Assembly: GCA_030612485.1 (NCBI GenBank)
Contig: JAUWNS010000048.1
Span: forward strand, 1-14,477
DNA: 14,477 bases
From: Candidatus Bipolaricaulota bacterium
GTDB lineage: Bacteria; Bipolaricaulota; Bipolaricaulia; UBA7950; UBA9294
Direction of reading: 5' to 3'
A program made the translations under genes and the position numbers. This document shows, piece by piece, positions 1-7,205 of this stretch. Each line of letters opens with the position of its first letter. Position 1 is the first letter of the stretch. The notes beneath the pieces are model-generated. The model searched no databases. It had not been told where the DNA came from and saw nothing but the letters and a program-made list of their open reading frames with translations.

Positions 1-1
1 T

Positions 2-223
2 TTTGATAGCGTTGTCATCAAGATCTATGACCTATCAAGCCAGCAGGTAGCCCAACCGTATGCGGAAGATACCGACCGCGTAACCTGGAACGGAACAAAC
101 TTTGGTGGAGAGCAATTGGCGAACGGGATCTATCTGTATAAAGCCTACGTATACGAGAAGGAAATGGGTGTGCCCAAACTGATCTGGCAGTCGAACATCA
201 AAACGATGGCCATCCTGCGGTAA
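2..223 (+). CDS. C-terminal fragment of secreted protein with FlgD-like Ig domain
   Basis: This is an open frame entering from the left edge, 73 residues to a TAA at 221-223, so the N-terminus and main function are outside the window. What is visible is the typical end of a FlgD-type Ig-like (FlgD_ig) domain. A beta strand reading VVIKIYDLSSQQV is followed by a W-N-G-T-N-F-G-G turn and the hallmark ANGIYLYKAYVY strand, then a short last strand ending in MAILR. In other bacteria this domain is a C-terminal module of large exported proteins, where it serves as an extracellular or sorting/attachment domain. A PKD lipoprotein follows 88 bp later on the same strand, which fits a locus for surface proteins. 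The domain assignment is good; the identity of the whole protein is unknown. Confidence 0.75.
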   Translation, partial: FDSVVIKIYDLSSQQVAQPYAEDTDRVTWNGTNFGGEQLANGIYLYKAYVYEKEMGVPKLIWQSNIKTMAILR

Positions 224-311
224 GTAGGGCCTAGTAACAGCTATGGTGCTTTTCGAGCCAGTATGGGGAACTAAACGGTCTTTATCTTGCCGATGTTTAC
301 GGGAGGTGGAA

Positions 312-713
312 ATGAATAAAATGAGCAGAATATCTAAAACTGTAATGTTCTTAGTGATAGTAGGGGGGCTCTTCGCCCTACTCTTCCTCTTTGGGTGCGA
401 GAGTCCGTCCCCATATACTCCGTTTGCCTGCATCGAGGCTGATCCCACCATAGGTTACGCTCCGTTGACCGTCTCCTTCGACGCCTCTTGCTCTTTTGCT
501 GAGGGGATGAGCCCACCCCCTGAAGGGATGTTCAGCTATGGATGGGACTTCGATGACGACAGTGCTGCGGGGTCTGGGATGACGGTCGAGCACACCTTTG
601 TCGAACCTGGGACCTATGAGGTGCAGATCGGACTCATATATACGGAAGGACGAAAGGCAGGGATACCTGCGGCAGGTGGAACCAGGACTATTACGGTGTT
701 GCCTGCAGAATGA
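312..713 (+). CDS. PKD-domain lipoprotein
   Basis: 133 residues. The ATG at 312 was chosen over the upstream in-frame ATG at 243 because GGAGG at 302-306 sits 5 nt before it and because it places a classic lipoprotein signal at the N-terminus. That signal has a basic start (MNKMSRISK), a hydrophobic stretch of about 18 residues, and a lipobox-like LFGC with the Cys near residue 29. The mature part is one PKD-like beta sandwich. It has a Cys-containing ADPTIGYAPLTVSFDAS strand, then the diagnostic WDFDDD motif and HTFVEPGTYEVQIGL, ending in TITVLPAE. PKD domains bind protein or polysaccharide partners outside the cell and have no catalytic role. Cys residues within the domain could form a disulfide. 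It is probably anchored in the outer leaflet or cell surface; the ligand is unknown. Confidence 0.85.
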   Translation: MNKMSRISKTVMFLVIVGGLFALLFLFGCESPSPYTPFACIEADPTIGYAPLTVSFDASCSFAEGMSPPPEGMFSYGWDFDDDSAAGSGMTVEHTFVEPGTYEVQIGLIYTEGRKAGIPAAGGTRTITVLPAE

Positions 714-1093
714 GAAGCCGCCTTATTCTAAACCAGAGTCTTTGTCGCTTCGCCTGCCTATGCCGGTAAGGCAGACAGGAGTGGGTAACTAAAGAAAAAA
801 GGGTAAAGCGCCAAGACTCTCGCCGAGGTACAGAATTGTTTCACCACGAAGGAGCCAAAGGACGAAGCGCTTGATCCCGTTCTTAAGCTTGGTAACATTG
901 CCTAGTCAATTACCCGATTCGACAGCTCATCGGATTCCATTCTTCGTGCTCTTCGTGGTGAATTCTCTTCGACCTCCGGTCTTGCTCCGCAACCGGCATC
1001 CGTGATGTGCGAACCGAAATTAGAAGGCACTAAAGGTTGAGCGAGTAAGTGATTGAACCTCCCAATCTCCCGATCATTCAATCTTCCGATCTC
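714..1093. other. Convergent intergenic gap with repeat modules
   Basis: 380 bp between the PKD lipoprotein and the convergent kinase-like gene, with no credible coding frame. It holds a small hairpin (CTGCCT at 754-759 with AGGCAG at 769-774) and a word CTCTCGCCGAG...ACAGA at 817-834 that recurs at 4871-4888. It also has a perfect 12-bp inverted repeat at 840-851/951-962, a 21-bp module at 973-993 shared with 10577-10597, and the 67-bp repeat at 1037-1103. No T-tailed terminator was seen. Confidence 0.7.
840..962. repeat. Inverted-repeat-bounded intergenic element (TTCACCACGAAG arms)
   Basis: TTCACCACGAAG at 840-851 is matched by its exact reverse complement CTTCGTGGTGAA at 951-962, enclosing about 99 bp. 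Each arm continues inward with related words (GGAGCCAAAGGACGAAG on the left, CTTCGTGCT before the right arm), so the similarity extends beyond the perfect 12 bp. The structure resembles the element at 10447-10563, where ACCGCAGAG and CTCTGCGGT form the arms. It has no coding capacity. It may be a MITE-like or REP-like element, but mobility is not shown. Confidence 0.55.
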
Positions 1094-1103
1094 TCAATTC
1101 CTC
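1037..1103 (-). repeat. 67-bp dispersed repeat, copy A
   Basis: The reverse complement of this segment aligns without gaps to 10455-10521; only three differences were found by hand (64 of 67 identical). The unit is itself made of degenerate words (GATTGAA, GATCGG, GATTGGGA). It lies just downstream of the stop codon of the kinase-like gene. A more degenerate relative lies at 7001-7052. The conservation between two distant copies in opposite orientation means it is a genuine repeat family and not just low complexity. Confidence 0.8.
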
Positions 1104-2418
1104 GGCGCACTCCACAGGCTGTATAGCCGGTCGAGGGCAGCCCTGTAGCGGGGTTCAAGGATATCGGGGTCGGTCGACTCCGGTTCGTTTCCCATCGTCA
1201 CATACGGAACTTCGATTCCTTTTACGTTCAGCGTTCCTTGGGGAGATGAGGCGATCTTGGGCCAATCGTCGTTCCCGTAGGTTGTTTTCATTTCCTCGCG
1301 TGGGACGGAGTGGGTAAGTATCCCATCACGCTTATTCCTGTCGTAGCGGGCAAGGTTCCGTCGCCACGATTCCTCGACCGAGACGTCGACGTAGAGGATC
1401 GCTGTACGGGAGAGGACTTTTTTAGAGAACCCGTGCAGGGCATCCTTGTAGCCGCTCTCTCCACCACGAGAGAACTCGACGAAGAGGCTCCTCTGGGAGA
1501 GTGCGTCCTGTGTAGCGAGAATGCGTGCAACCTGTCGATTGATCATTCCGGTAAGGAAAACGGCCATATGTCGTGATCGACAACGGCGTAGTTTTCGTCG
1601 GCCTGTTTCGAGTAGAGGCGTCCTCGCCCAAGGCGCTCCCACAGGTCATCCTCCGCAAACTTCTCCCACAGGATAGGAAAATCGTCGATCACGGAGAACG
1701 GGGCGATGTGATAGTGGTCGGCTCGCCGTTCGAGGGGGCACTCCTCCATGAAGTCTATGAACTCGCTCTTTCCGCTTGCCGGACGGCCGAGGAGGAAGAG
1801 AAGGTCAAACGTATCCGCAAGGTCAGCCGATCCTGCGGTGTAGGAGAGGCAAAGTAGTCGTTCAATCTCAGCGAGGAAGGTCGCGGGGGAACGATCGGCA
1901 TCGATGGTCGTGATCCGGCTCCCCTGTGCAATGTGCCAGCCTTTCAGGTGAACGAGCATCCGGTTGAGGGTGGAGAGATCGATGTCGAAGGCGGCGGTTC
2001 CGCGTGCTTTCTGCCGCGCGAGGGAGAGATCGATCGGAATTTCGAGGCGCAGGTAGAGGTCCGGCTCAGGTAGCGCGTCCTTGATCGTACGGTAAGCGTC
2101 GATGAACGAGCGATCGTTGAGCGCGTGTGCGTAGGCAAGGTGAACACCAAGGTGGGATTCCTCCAGGCAGAGCTGCCCTTTGGCAAGGATCGCCACCACC
2201 TCTTCCTTACGGTGTGGGATCTCGGCGAGGATAGCCTCGGTGAGGCGCTCTCGCGCGGAGAAGAGGTCGATCTCCTCCCGTGTCACAACCTCCTTGACCA
2301 ACTCGGGGAGAACCCTCACTCGCTCCGGGTAGAAGCGTGCGAGGAGGGCCAGGGTCTCACTCTTCCCCACCGCGGGAAGCCCTTCAAAAACAACGTATCG
2401 CATCGATTTTTCGTTCAT
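1094..2418 (-). pseudogene. Frameshifted tandem P-loop kinase-like protein
   Basis: Two overlapping minus-strand frames together encode one protein of about 441 residues. The first frame (2418-1543, 291 aa) starts MNEKSMRYVVFEG and carries Walker A GLPAVGKS at residues 13-20 of a thymidylate/deoxynucleoside-kinase-like domain. A second Walker A, GRPASGKS, is at residues 211-218. It runs to DHDIWPF and then hits a stop. The other frame continues the second domain (LTGMINRQVARILATQ... to YSLWSAPRN, stop at 1094). Restoring one T in the TTTT run (AAAA at 1557-1560 on the plus strand) joins WPF to FLTGMIN. The join is not a classic -1 slippery heptamer, so a real inactivating indel or a sequencing error is likeliest. 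An alternative start is the ATG at 2403; neither start has a strong SD. It is divergent from topA. Substrate unknown. Confidence 0.7.
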
Positions 2419-2485
2419 GACATGCGTAGTTTATCCGCTCCGCGCCCCCTTTTTCCACGTGCGGAACGAGCTAGAGATACTTGTC

Positions 2486-2514
2486 TTCGACTTTCGCTTC
2501 TTCTTCTGTATAAT
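2486..2514 (+). promoter_or_regulatory. SigA-type promoter of topA
   Basis: TTCGAC (2486-2491) is followed by a 17-bp spacer and a perfect TATAAT (2509-2514). The predicted start is near 2521, giving a leader of only about 17 nt that still contains the AAAGGAG ribosome site at 2528-2534. The region is shared with the start of the divergent kinase-like gene, for which no clear promoter was found. Confidence 0.65.
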
Positions 2515-2537
2515 GGTCCGATTCGACAAAGGAGCCA

Positions 2538-4793
2538 ATGGAATTGAATAAACTGATTATCGTGGAATCACCGACCAAGGCGCGGACGATCGGCCAGTAC
2601 CTAGGAAAGGGATACAAGGTCCTCTCCTCACAGGGGCACGTGCGCGACCTCCCGAAGAAGGACCTCGGGGTGGATATCGAAAACGAGTTCACTCCAAAGT
2701 TCGAGACGAAACGGAGCAAGCTCATTACGGAGCTGCGCCAGGCGGCAAAGGGAGCGGAGAAGATCTACCTCGCAACCGACCACGACCGCGAGGGGGAGGC
2801 GATCGCCTACGACCTGTACACGATACTAAAACGTGTCGTGAAAGACGACGACGCCTTCTCGCGCCCTATCTTCAACGAGATTACGAAATCGGTCATTCTA
2901 AAGGCCCTTGAAGACCCTGAGCAGATCGACCTCAATAAGGTGGAGGCACAGCGGACGCGGCGGATCCTCGATCGGCTCGTCGGCTACCAGGTGAGCCCGC
3001 TCCTCTCCCGTGCTCTTGCGGGAAACCAATTCGAGGGGCTCTCCGCGGGGCGGGTGCAGTCGGTCGCTCTGCGGTTCCTGTGTGATCGCGAGGCGGAGAT
3101 CACCCGCTTTATCGCTGAGGAGTACTGGGAGATCGACCTTCACCTGCACGATGGGGAACAGTTTGTCGCCAGCCTGACAAAGAAGACGGGGAAGAAGTTT
3201 GTCATCCATACCGGTACAGAAGCTGAAGCGATCACTGCCGAACTACAGGGAGAGAAGATATTCGTCGACGCGCTCACTGAAAAGGAGCGTCGCCGCCAAC
3301 CCTCTCCCCCGTTCATCACCAGCTCACTGCAGCAGGCTGCATCCTCGTCGCTCCATTTCACCCCTAAGCGCACGATGAAGATCGCCCAGGAGCTCTATGA
3401 AGGGATCAGTCTGAGGGAAGGAACCGTGGGGTTGATCACCTATATGCGTACCGACTCATTGAGGACCTCCGATGAGGCGGTGGCGGAAGCACGCCGGATG
3501 ATCGTCAAAAAATACGGAGAGAAGTACCTCACTCCCAAGGCGCGCTACTTCAAGAACAAGAAACGATCCCAGGATGCTCACGAGGCGATCCGACCGACCG
3601 ATGTAGGGCGGACACCAGAGGCGATCGCCTCTTCCCTCTCTCCTGATCAGCGGAAGCTCTACACGTTGATCTACCGGCGTTTTCTCGCGACGCAGATGCT
3701 CCCAGCCGTCTACCTGCAGCGAAAGGCAATCCTGCAAGCGGGAATCTACACCCTGGAGGCGGGGGGGAGCACGCTGATCTTTGATGGGTTCCTCGCTCTC
3801 TTCCCCGACCAGAAGGCAAAGGAGAAGGCGTTCCCATCCGACTTGCAAGAAGGAAAGGAGGTCTCCCTGGAGAAGGTGGAGACGCGCCAGAAGTTCACCG
3901 AGCCACCCCGGCGGTACAGCGAGGCGGGATTGGTCAACCTGTTGGAGAAAGAAGGGATCGGGCGACCGAGCACCTACGCCTCTATTATCTCTGTCATCCA
4001 GGACAGAGGCTACGTCGTGAAAGAGAACGGAAGTCTCCACCCGACCCTCCTCGGGCAGGAGGTGGTCGATTTCCTGAGAGAACACTTTCAAGATACGGTG
4101 GAGGCCAAGTTCACCGCGCACATGGAGGAGGACCTCGATCAGATTGAAGAAGGAACCCTGACTCGTGTCAATGCGTTGAACGAATTCTATCGCCCCTTCT
4201 CCAAACAGGTAGGGATGCTTGCAGAGAGTATCGAAGGTGGAAAGAGGGTCTTCCGTGTCCTGACCGATGTCGCCTGCGAGAAGTGTGGAGCCCCAATGGA
4301 GCTTCGCTACTGGAAGGGATCTCACTTCCTCGGGTGCTCAAATTATCCGGAGTGCCGGAACACGATAAGCCTACCCCCAGTCTTCCCTTATCGTTATACG
4401 GAGGGAGGACTCATTATCCGAGAGGCGCTGGAGGAGCTCAAGAGTGAGACAGGGGAAGCGATCCCTTGTCCTGAGTGCGGTGCTCCGATGGAGCTGAAGA
4501 ACGGACGATACGGGCGTTACTATCGTTGCACAAATGCGGACTGTGGAAAGACAGCCCCTGTCTCTACCGGCGTTCCTTGCCCTGTCTGTAAGGAGGGGGT
4601 ACTTGTCGAGAAGTACTCGACAAAGAGACGGCGCACTTTTTACAGCTGTAATCGTTATCCAGACTGCCGATTCGCAATCTCCGAGCGACCGGTGAAGATC
4701 TGCCCTTCCTGCGAGGAAGGTGTTCTCGTCGAGAAGAAAGGAAAGCTTCACTGCAGCAACAAGGCCTGTTCCTACAGTGAGGAGATGGAATAG
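2538..4793 (+). CDS. topA: DNA topoisomerase I (type IA)
   Basis: 751 residues; relaxes negatively supercoiled DNA by cutting one strand and passing the other. The N-terminal Toprim domain shows KLIIVESPTKA (Glu10) and the acidic cluster DHDREGE (residues 81-87). The catalytic tyrosine is Tyr302 in GLITYMRTDS. EGLSAGRVQSVALR (residues 166-179) and the EKEGIGRPSTYASI segment near residue 475 are also typical of the core. The C-terminus has four Cys4 zinc ribbons: Cys580/583/600/606, 644/647/664/669, 681/684/704/710 and 722/725/739/744. No key residue is missing and the length is normal for a bacterial TopA with zinc ribbons. The start has SD AAAGGAG three bases upstream, close but convincing with the promoter just before it. 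The downstream neighbour rpoD is convergent. Confidence 0.98.
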   Translation: MELNKLIIVESPTKARTIGQYLGKGYKVLSSQGHVRDLPKKDLGVDIENEFTPKFETKRSKLITELRQAAKGAEKIYLATDHDREGEAIAYDLYTILKRVVKDDDAFSRPIFNEITKSVILKALEDPEQIDLNKVEAQRTRRILDRLVGYQVSPLLSRALAGNQFEGLSAGRVQSVALRFLCDREAEITRFIAEEYWEIDLHLHDGEQFVASLTKKTGKKFVIHTGTEAEAITAELQGEKIFVDALTEKERRRQPSPPFITSSLQQAASSSLHFTPKRTMKIAQELYEGISLREGTVGLITYMRTDSLRTSDEAVAEARRMIVKKYGEKYLTPKARYFKNKKRSQDAHEAIRPTDVGRTPEAIASSLSPDQRKLYTLIYRRFLATQMLPAVYLQRKAILQAGIYTLEAGGSTLIFDGFLALFPDQKAKEKAFPSDLQEGKEVSLEKVETRQKFTEPPRRYSEAGLVNLLEKEGIGRPSTYASIISVIQDRGYVVKENGSLHPTLLGQEVVDFLREHFQDTVEAKFTAHMEEDLDQIEEGTLTRVNALNEFYRPFSKQVGMLAESIEGGKRVFRVLTDVACEKCGAPMELRYWKGSHFLGCSNYPECRNTISLPPVFPYRYTEGGLIIREALEELKSETGEAIPCPECGAPMELKNGRYGRYYRCTNADCGKTAPVSTGVPCPVCKEGVLVEKYSTKRRRTFYSCNRYPDCRFAISERPVKICPSCEEGVLVEKKGKLHCSNKACSYSEEME

Positions 4794-5136
4794 ATACCGC
4801 TTGCTCTTGCCTCTGATTCTTCTGGTTTCTCACGGTTAAAGTAACACAGAGAAAGATTAACGAGATGAGTCTCTCGCCGAGCTGCAGAGGCTTATATGCC
4901 GTCGTATTCTGATGACCGGCAGGTGCGAAGAAGGAAGGGAGAGACTCGGGGAGACAAAGACGCGAAGAGTGAAACCCGACATTTCTTGGCGAGCTTTGCG
5001 GCTTGAGTGAGTGCAACGAACGGGCGAGAGAGAAAAAGCTTATGACTCTCGCAAAGACGCCAAGAAGGCAAGAAAAAATGACGGAAAACGAGATCTCTGT
5101 CCCGTACCTTACCTGGAGTGCGAGGAGCCATTCTTC
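4794..5136. other. Convergent topA/rpoD intergenic gap with repeats
   Basis: 343 bp without a believable gene; short open frames here look like chance readings through repeats. It contains CTCTCGCCGAGCTGCAGA (4871-4888; 16 of 18 match to 817-834), a GAGACAAAGACGCGAAGAG word at 4951, and the long inverted repeat at 4983-5066. No hairpin followed by a T run was seen for either gene, so transcripts may end by Rho or at the repeat structure. Confidence 0.7.
4983..5066. repeat. Inverted repeat with 16 bp of paired arm (CTTTGCG/CGCAAAG type)
   Basis: TTCTTGGCG (4983-4991) pairs perfectly with CGCCAAGAA (5058-5066), and CTTTGCG (4994-5000) pairs with CGCAAAG (5050-5056), with only a 2-nt versus 1-nt bulge between them and a 49-nt loop. 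The right arm phrase CTCTCGCAAAGACGC recurs at 13897-13911. It lies between convergent topA and rpoD and could act as a bidirectional transcription-end structure or be a relic of a small mobile element. Confidence 0.6.
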
Positions 5137-6072
5137 TTACGCTGCTTCGGAGAGGAGCTTAAACCACTCCAAGCGCTTCTTCAGGTTGGAGTCCTGCAGT
5201 TTTGCGAGTGCCTCTTTCTGAATCTGGCGAACCCGCTCGCGGCTGATTCCAAACTCGACCCCCACCTCGTCGAGGGTGCGTGGCTGGTAGTCACTCAGCC
5301 CATAACGCAACTCGAGGATGCGCTTCTCCCGATCGGTGAGACGCTCATCGAGGGCGTTCTCCAACTCCTTAACGAGGAGGTGTTCGAACGTCTCCCTCTC
5401 CGGCGAGTCGACAGAATCATCTTTGATGAAGTCTCCCAGGACAGAACCATCGTCGTCGTACCCAATCGGTGTATCGAGAGAGGTCATGCTCTGCGCGGTC
5501 TTCTTCGCCTTGATAATGTTCTCCAACGTGGTTTCGAGTTCATCGGCGAGTTTCTCCGAGGTCGGCATCTGCCCATTCTCCTTGATGTAGTTCCGTTCTA
5601 CCTGGTAGATCTTGCGGATTAGCTCGTTGATGTGGGTGGGGACCCTGATGGTACGCGATCGGTTGGTAATCGCGCGCAGGATCGCCTGACGAATCCACCA
5701 TGTGGCGTAGGTGGAAAACTTAAATCCTCTCGTATAGTCGAACTTCTCGATCGCCTTCATCAACCCCAGGTTCCCCTCCTGGATCAGGTCAAGAAACGGG
5801 AGCCCGCAGCCGCGATACTTCTTGGCAATCGATACGACGAGACGCAGGTTTGCCTCGGCAAGTTCTTCCTTGGCCCGTTTGTCCCCGACCTCGATCTGCT
5901 TGGATAGTCTGACTTCATCCTCGCGTGTAAGCAGGGGAACGCGGCTGATCTCGCCGAAGTACGTCCGAATTGGGTTATCCGATCGCGACGTTCTCTCCTG
6001 AATCACCTGCTTCTTCTCAGGCACGTTGCTCAAATTCTTCTTGAGGTTAATTGTTGCTTTGGTCTCCTTCAT
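5137..6072 (-). CDS. rpoD: RNA polymerase sigma factor, RpoD/SigA type, short form
   Basis: 311 residues. Directs RNA polymerase to -35/-10 promoters. Region 1.2 is seen in [18 protein letters not shown] (residues 32-49). Regions 2.1-2.4 include [32 protein letters not shown] and the -10 binding helix [16 protein letters not shown] (116-131). Region 3 includes IRVPTHINE, and the region 3.2 finger is around residues 199-216. Region 4.2 is a helix-turn-helix with [24 protein letters not shown] (266-289). There is no region 1.1 and only about 30 residues precede region 1.2. The ATG has a strong SD (AGGAGG complement at 6078-6083). The missing 1.1 leaves open a group-2 factor, but the full -10 and -35 binding regions and the housekeeping neighbours favour the primary sigma. 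Confidence 0.93.
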   Translation of the reverse strand: MKETKATINLKKNLSNVPEKKQVIQERTSRSDNPIRTYFGEISRVPLLTREDEVRLSKQIEVGDKRAKEELAEANLRLVVSIAKKYRGCGLPFLDLIQEGNLGLMKAIEKFDYTRGFKFSTYATWWIRQAILRAITNRSRTIRVPTHINELIRKIYQVERNYIKENGQMPTSEKLADELETTLENIIKAKKTAQSMTSLDTPIGYDDDGSVLGDFIKDDSVDSPERETFEHLLVKELENALDERLTDREKRILELRYGLSDYQPRTLDEVGVEFGISRERVRQIQKEALAKLQDSNLKKRLEWFKLLSEAA

Positions 6073-6237
6073 TCTTTCCTCCTCAACCGTGCCTCTCCTC
6101 TAAGCCCTCACTTACGGGGAAGTACGCAAACAGAATCGGACGACCCAAGGGCCCCCCGATGTATGATCACTCCATTATTCAGAGCCGTTTCCCGTTGTTC
6201 TTTTCCCTCAGTATTCGTCATTGATACGTCGACATCC

Positions 6238-6266
6238 AGTATAGCACAAATGACTGTCGATGTGAA
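6238..6266 (-). promoter_or_regulatory. Extended -10 promoter upstream of rpoD
   Basis: On the minus strand TTCACA (plus 6261-6266), a 17-bp spacer, and TGC-TATACT (plus 6238-6246), which is an extended -10 element. Transcription would start near 6231, leaving a leader of about 158 nt before rpoD. It lies just after the stop codon of the upstream exported-protein gene, so rpoD can be transcribed independently of it. No riboswitch or clear leader structure was recognised. Confidence 0.6.
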
Positions 6267-6287
6267 GATGTCGGAGGGGGACGAATG

Positions 6288-6875
6288 TCAGCTTCGCGGG
6301 TAGTACGCCAGAAATGTGATAATACCCAAACCCACAATGAGCCAGAGGTACATCCCCTCGTCCTCCTGCAGTGAAGAGGGGTGCGCCTGTCCAAAGGCGA
6401 GCGACAGGCCGAACGAGACCTCCGGGTGGAGGGTCCAAGTGGGAGGAAGAGGTTCGATGGAACGGACCTGAGTGATAAAAGCGAACGAATCGGTAACCCA
6501 CAGCTGTACCCCAGCAGCGATGTTCACAAACGGAATCCAGAACCAAGTATCGCTGATCAACCGTGACTGGATGGTTAGCCCTCCCCCTGCGTACAGGGCC
6601 ACCGGGCCAAGCCATGCTTTAACGATGAGACTTCCGCTTCCCTCGTAGAGGGTGGGAAAGTCGGAGGGGTAGGTCCCCAGTGTAAATAGGAGAGTGAGGT
6701 TTGGATCGAGGAAGAACTCCGTAGTGAGGAAGGAGAACGACTCGGACCATTCGATCGGGATGAAAGGGGGAGCCCCCACACCGAACCCGATCGCAACAGG
6801 AGCCGGTGGAGCGGCGTAACCCAACAGGCCAACCACCCCCAGGCCTATCAGAAGGACGATGGCGTATTTTCTCAT
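6288..6875 (-). CDS. Exported beta-rich protein with C-terminal membrane helix, unknown function
   Basis: 195 residues from the ATG at 6875; not recognised as a named family. That start was chosen because it opens directly on a signal peptide (MRKYAIVLLIGLGVVGLLGYA, likely cleavage near residues 20-22) and has GGAGGGG about 12 nt upstream; longer starts at 6896 and 6923 add non-signal sequence. The mature part has alternating amphipathic strands rich in Gly and aromatic residues, such as GPVALYAGGGLTIQSR and PEVSFGLSLAFG. These resemble strands of a small outer-membrane or other beta barrel. It ends in an acidic QEDEG and a hydrophobic helix (about 175-191) followed by YYPRS. A C-terminal helix is unusual for a true barrel. 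Same strand as rpoD, 215 bp before it. Confidence 0.75.
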   Translation of the reverse strand: MRKYAIVLLIGLGVVGLLGYAAPPAPVAIGFGVGAPPFIPIEWSESFSFLTTEFFLDPNLTLLFTLGTYPSDFPTLYEGSGSLIVKAWLGPVALYAGGGLTIQSRLISDTWFWIPFVNIAAGVQLWVTDSFAFITQVRSIEPLPPTWTLHPEVSFGLSLAFGQAHPSSLQEDEGMYLWLIVGLGIITFLAYYPRS

Positions 6876-7205
6876 CGCGATGACAATCCCCTCCATCGGA
6901 GAGCCTACCCCGCGCACGCGCAATGTCAGAGGTCGGTCGACCGTGAAAGAGGGGAGCCTTGTCCCCTTTTCCTGAACCCAAAACTGATCGGAGAGCGAAT
7001 GATTGAGTGATTGAGTGATCGGGAGATTGAATCATTGAGAGATTGGGAAAGTAAGCGGTTGCCTGATAAATCACGAGAATCGTGAAGGATACCCCGCCCT
7101 GTGGGTGGAGGGCTTCTCTCAATTACCGATTCATTGGCCTCACGGTGACAGTCGGGGTATCATGAGATTGTCGTTTGTGATTACACTCTAGGAGGAGGAA
7201 AAAGG
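6876..7205. other. Divergent gap before tldD, with degenerate repeat
   Basis: 330 bp between the exported-protein gene (-) and tldD (+), with no coding frame I trust. It holds the degenerate repeat copy B at 7001-7052, a small hairpin TCACGA-gaa-TCGTGA (7071-7085), and GCCCT/AGGGC around 7096-7113. No strong promoter was found. A weak candidate for tldD is TTGGCC (7134-7139), an 18-bp spacer and TATCAT (7158-7163). Confidence 0.6.
7001..7052 (+). repeat. Degenerate copy B of the GATTGA-word repeat
   Basis: The segment GATCGGGAGATTGAATCATTG onwards (7017-7052) aligns to 10467-10501 in the same orientation with scattered mismatches and one gap. It is preceded by GATTGAGTGATTGAGTGAT, matching the other end of the same repeat in opposite orientation. 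It therefore looks like a rearranged member of the family at 1037-1103 and 10455-10521. Confidence 0.55.

Noticed and set aside
243..311. Upstream in-frame extension of the PKD lipoprotein from the ATG at 243
   Set aside because: It has no SD and would hide the signal peptide; the ATG at 312 has GGAGG and starts directly on the lipoprotein signal.
1037..1103. CRISPR-like array from repeated GATTGA words
   Set aside because: The words are 7-10 bases long with irregular spacing and no unique spacers; no cas genes are present.
1551..1565. Programmed -1 frameshifting in the kinase-like gene
   Set aside because: The site has TTTT but no X-XXY-YYZ heptamer and no obvious downstream structure; an indel is simpler.
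3456..4325. 289-residue minus-strand frame
   Set aside because: It lies entirely inside topA on the opposite strand, which is clearly coding.
5011..5622. 203-residue plus-strand open frame
   Set aside because: It is the antisense shadow of rpoD extended through repeat sequence, with no SD and no family features.
7071..7085. Operator or terminator at TCACGA-gaa-TCGTGA
   Set aside because: The stem is only 6 bp, with no T run and no neighbouring promoter; it could be chance.
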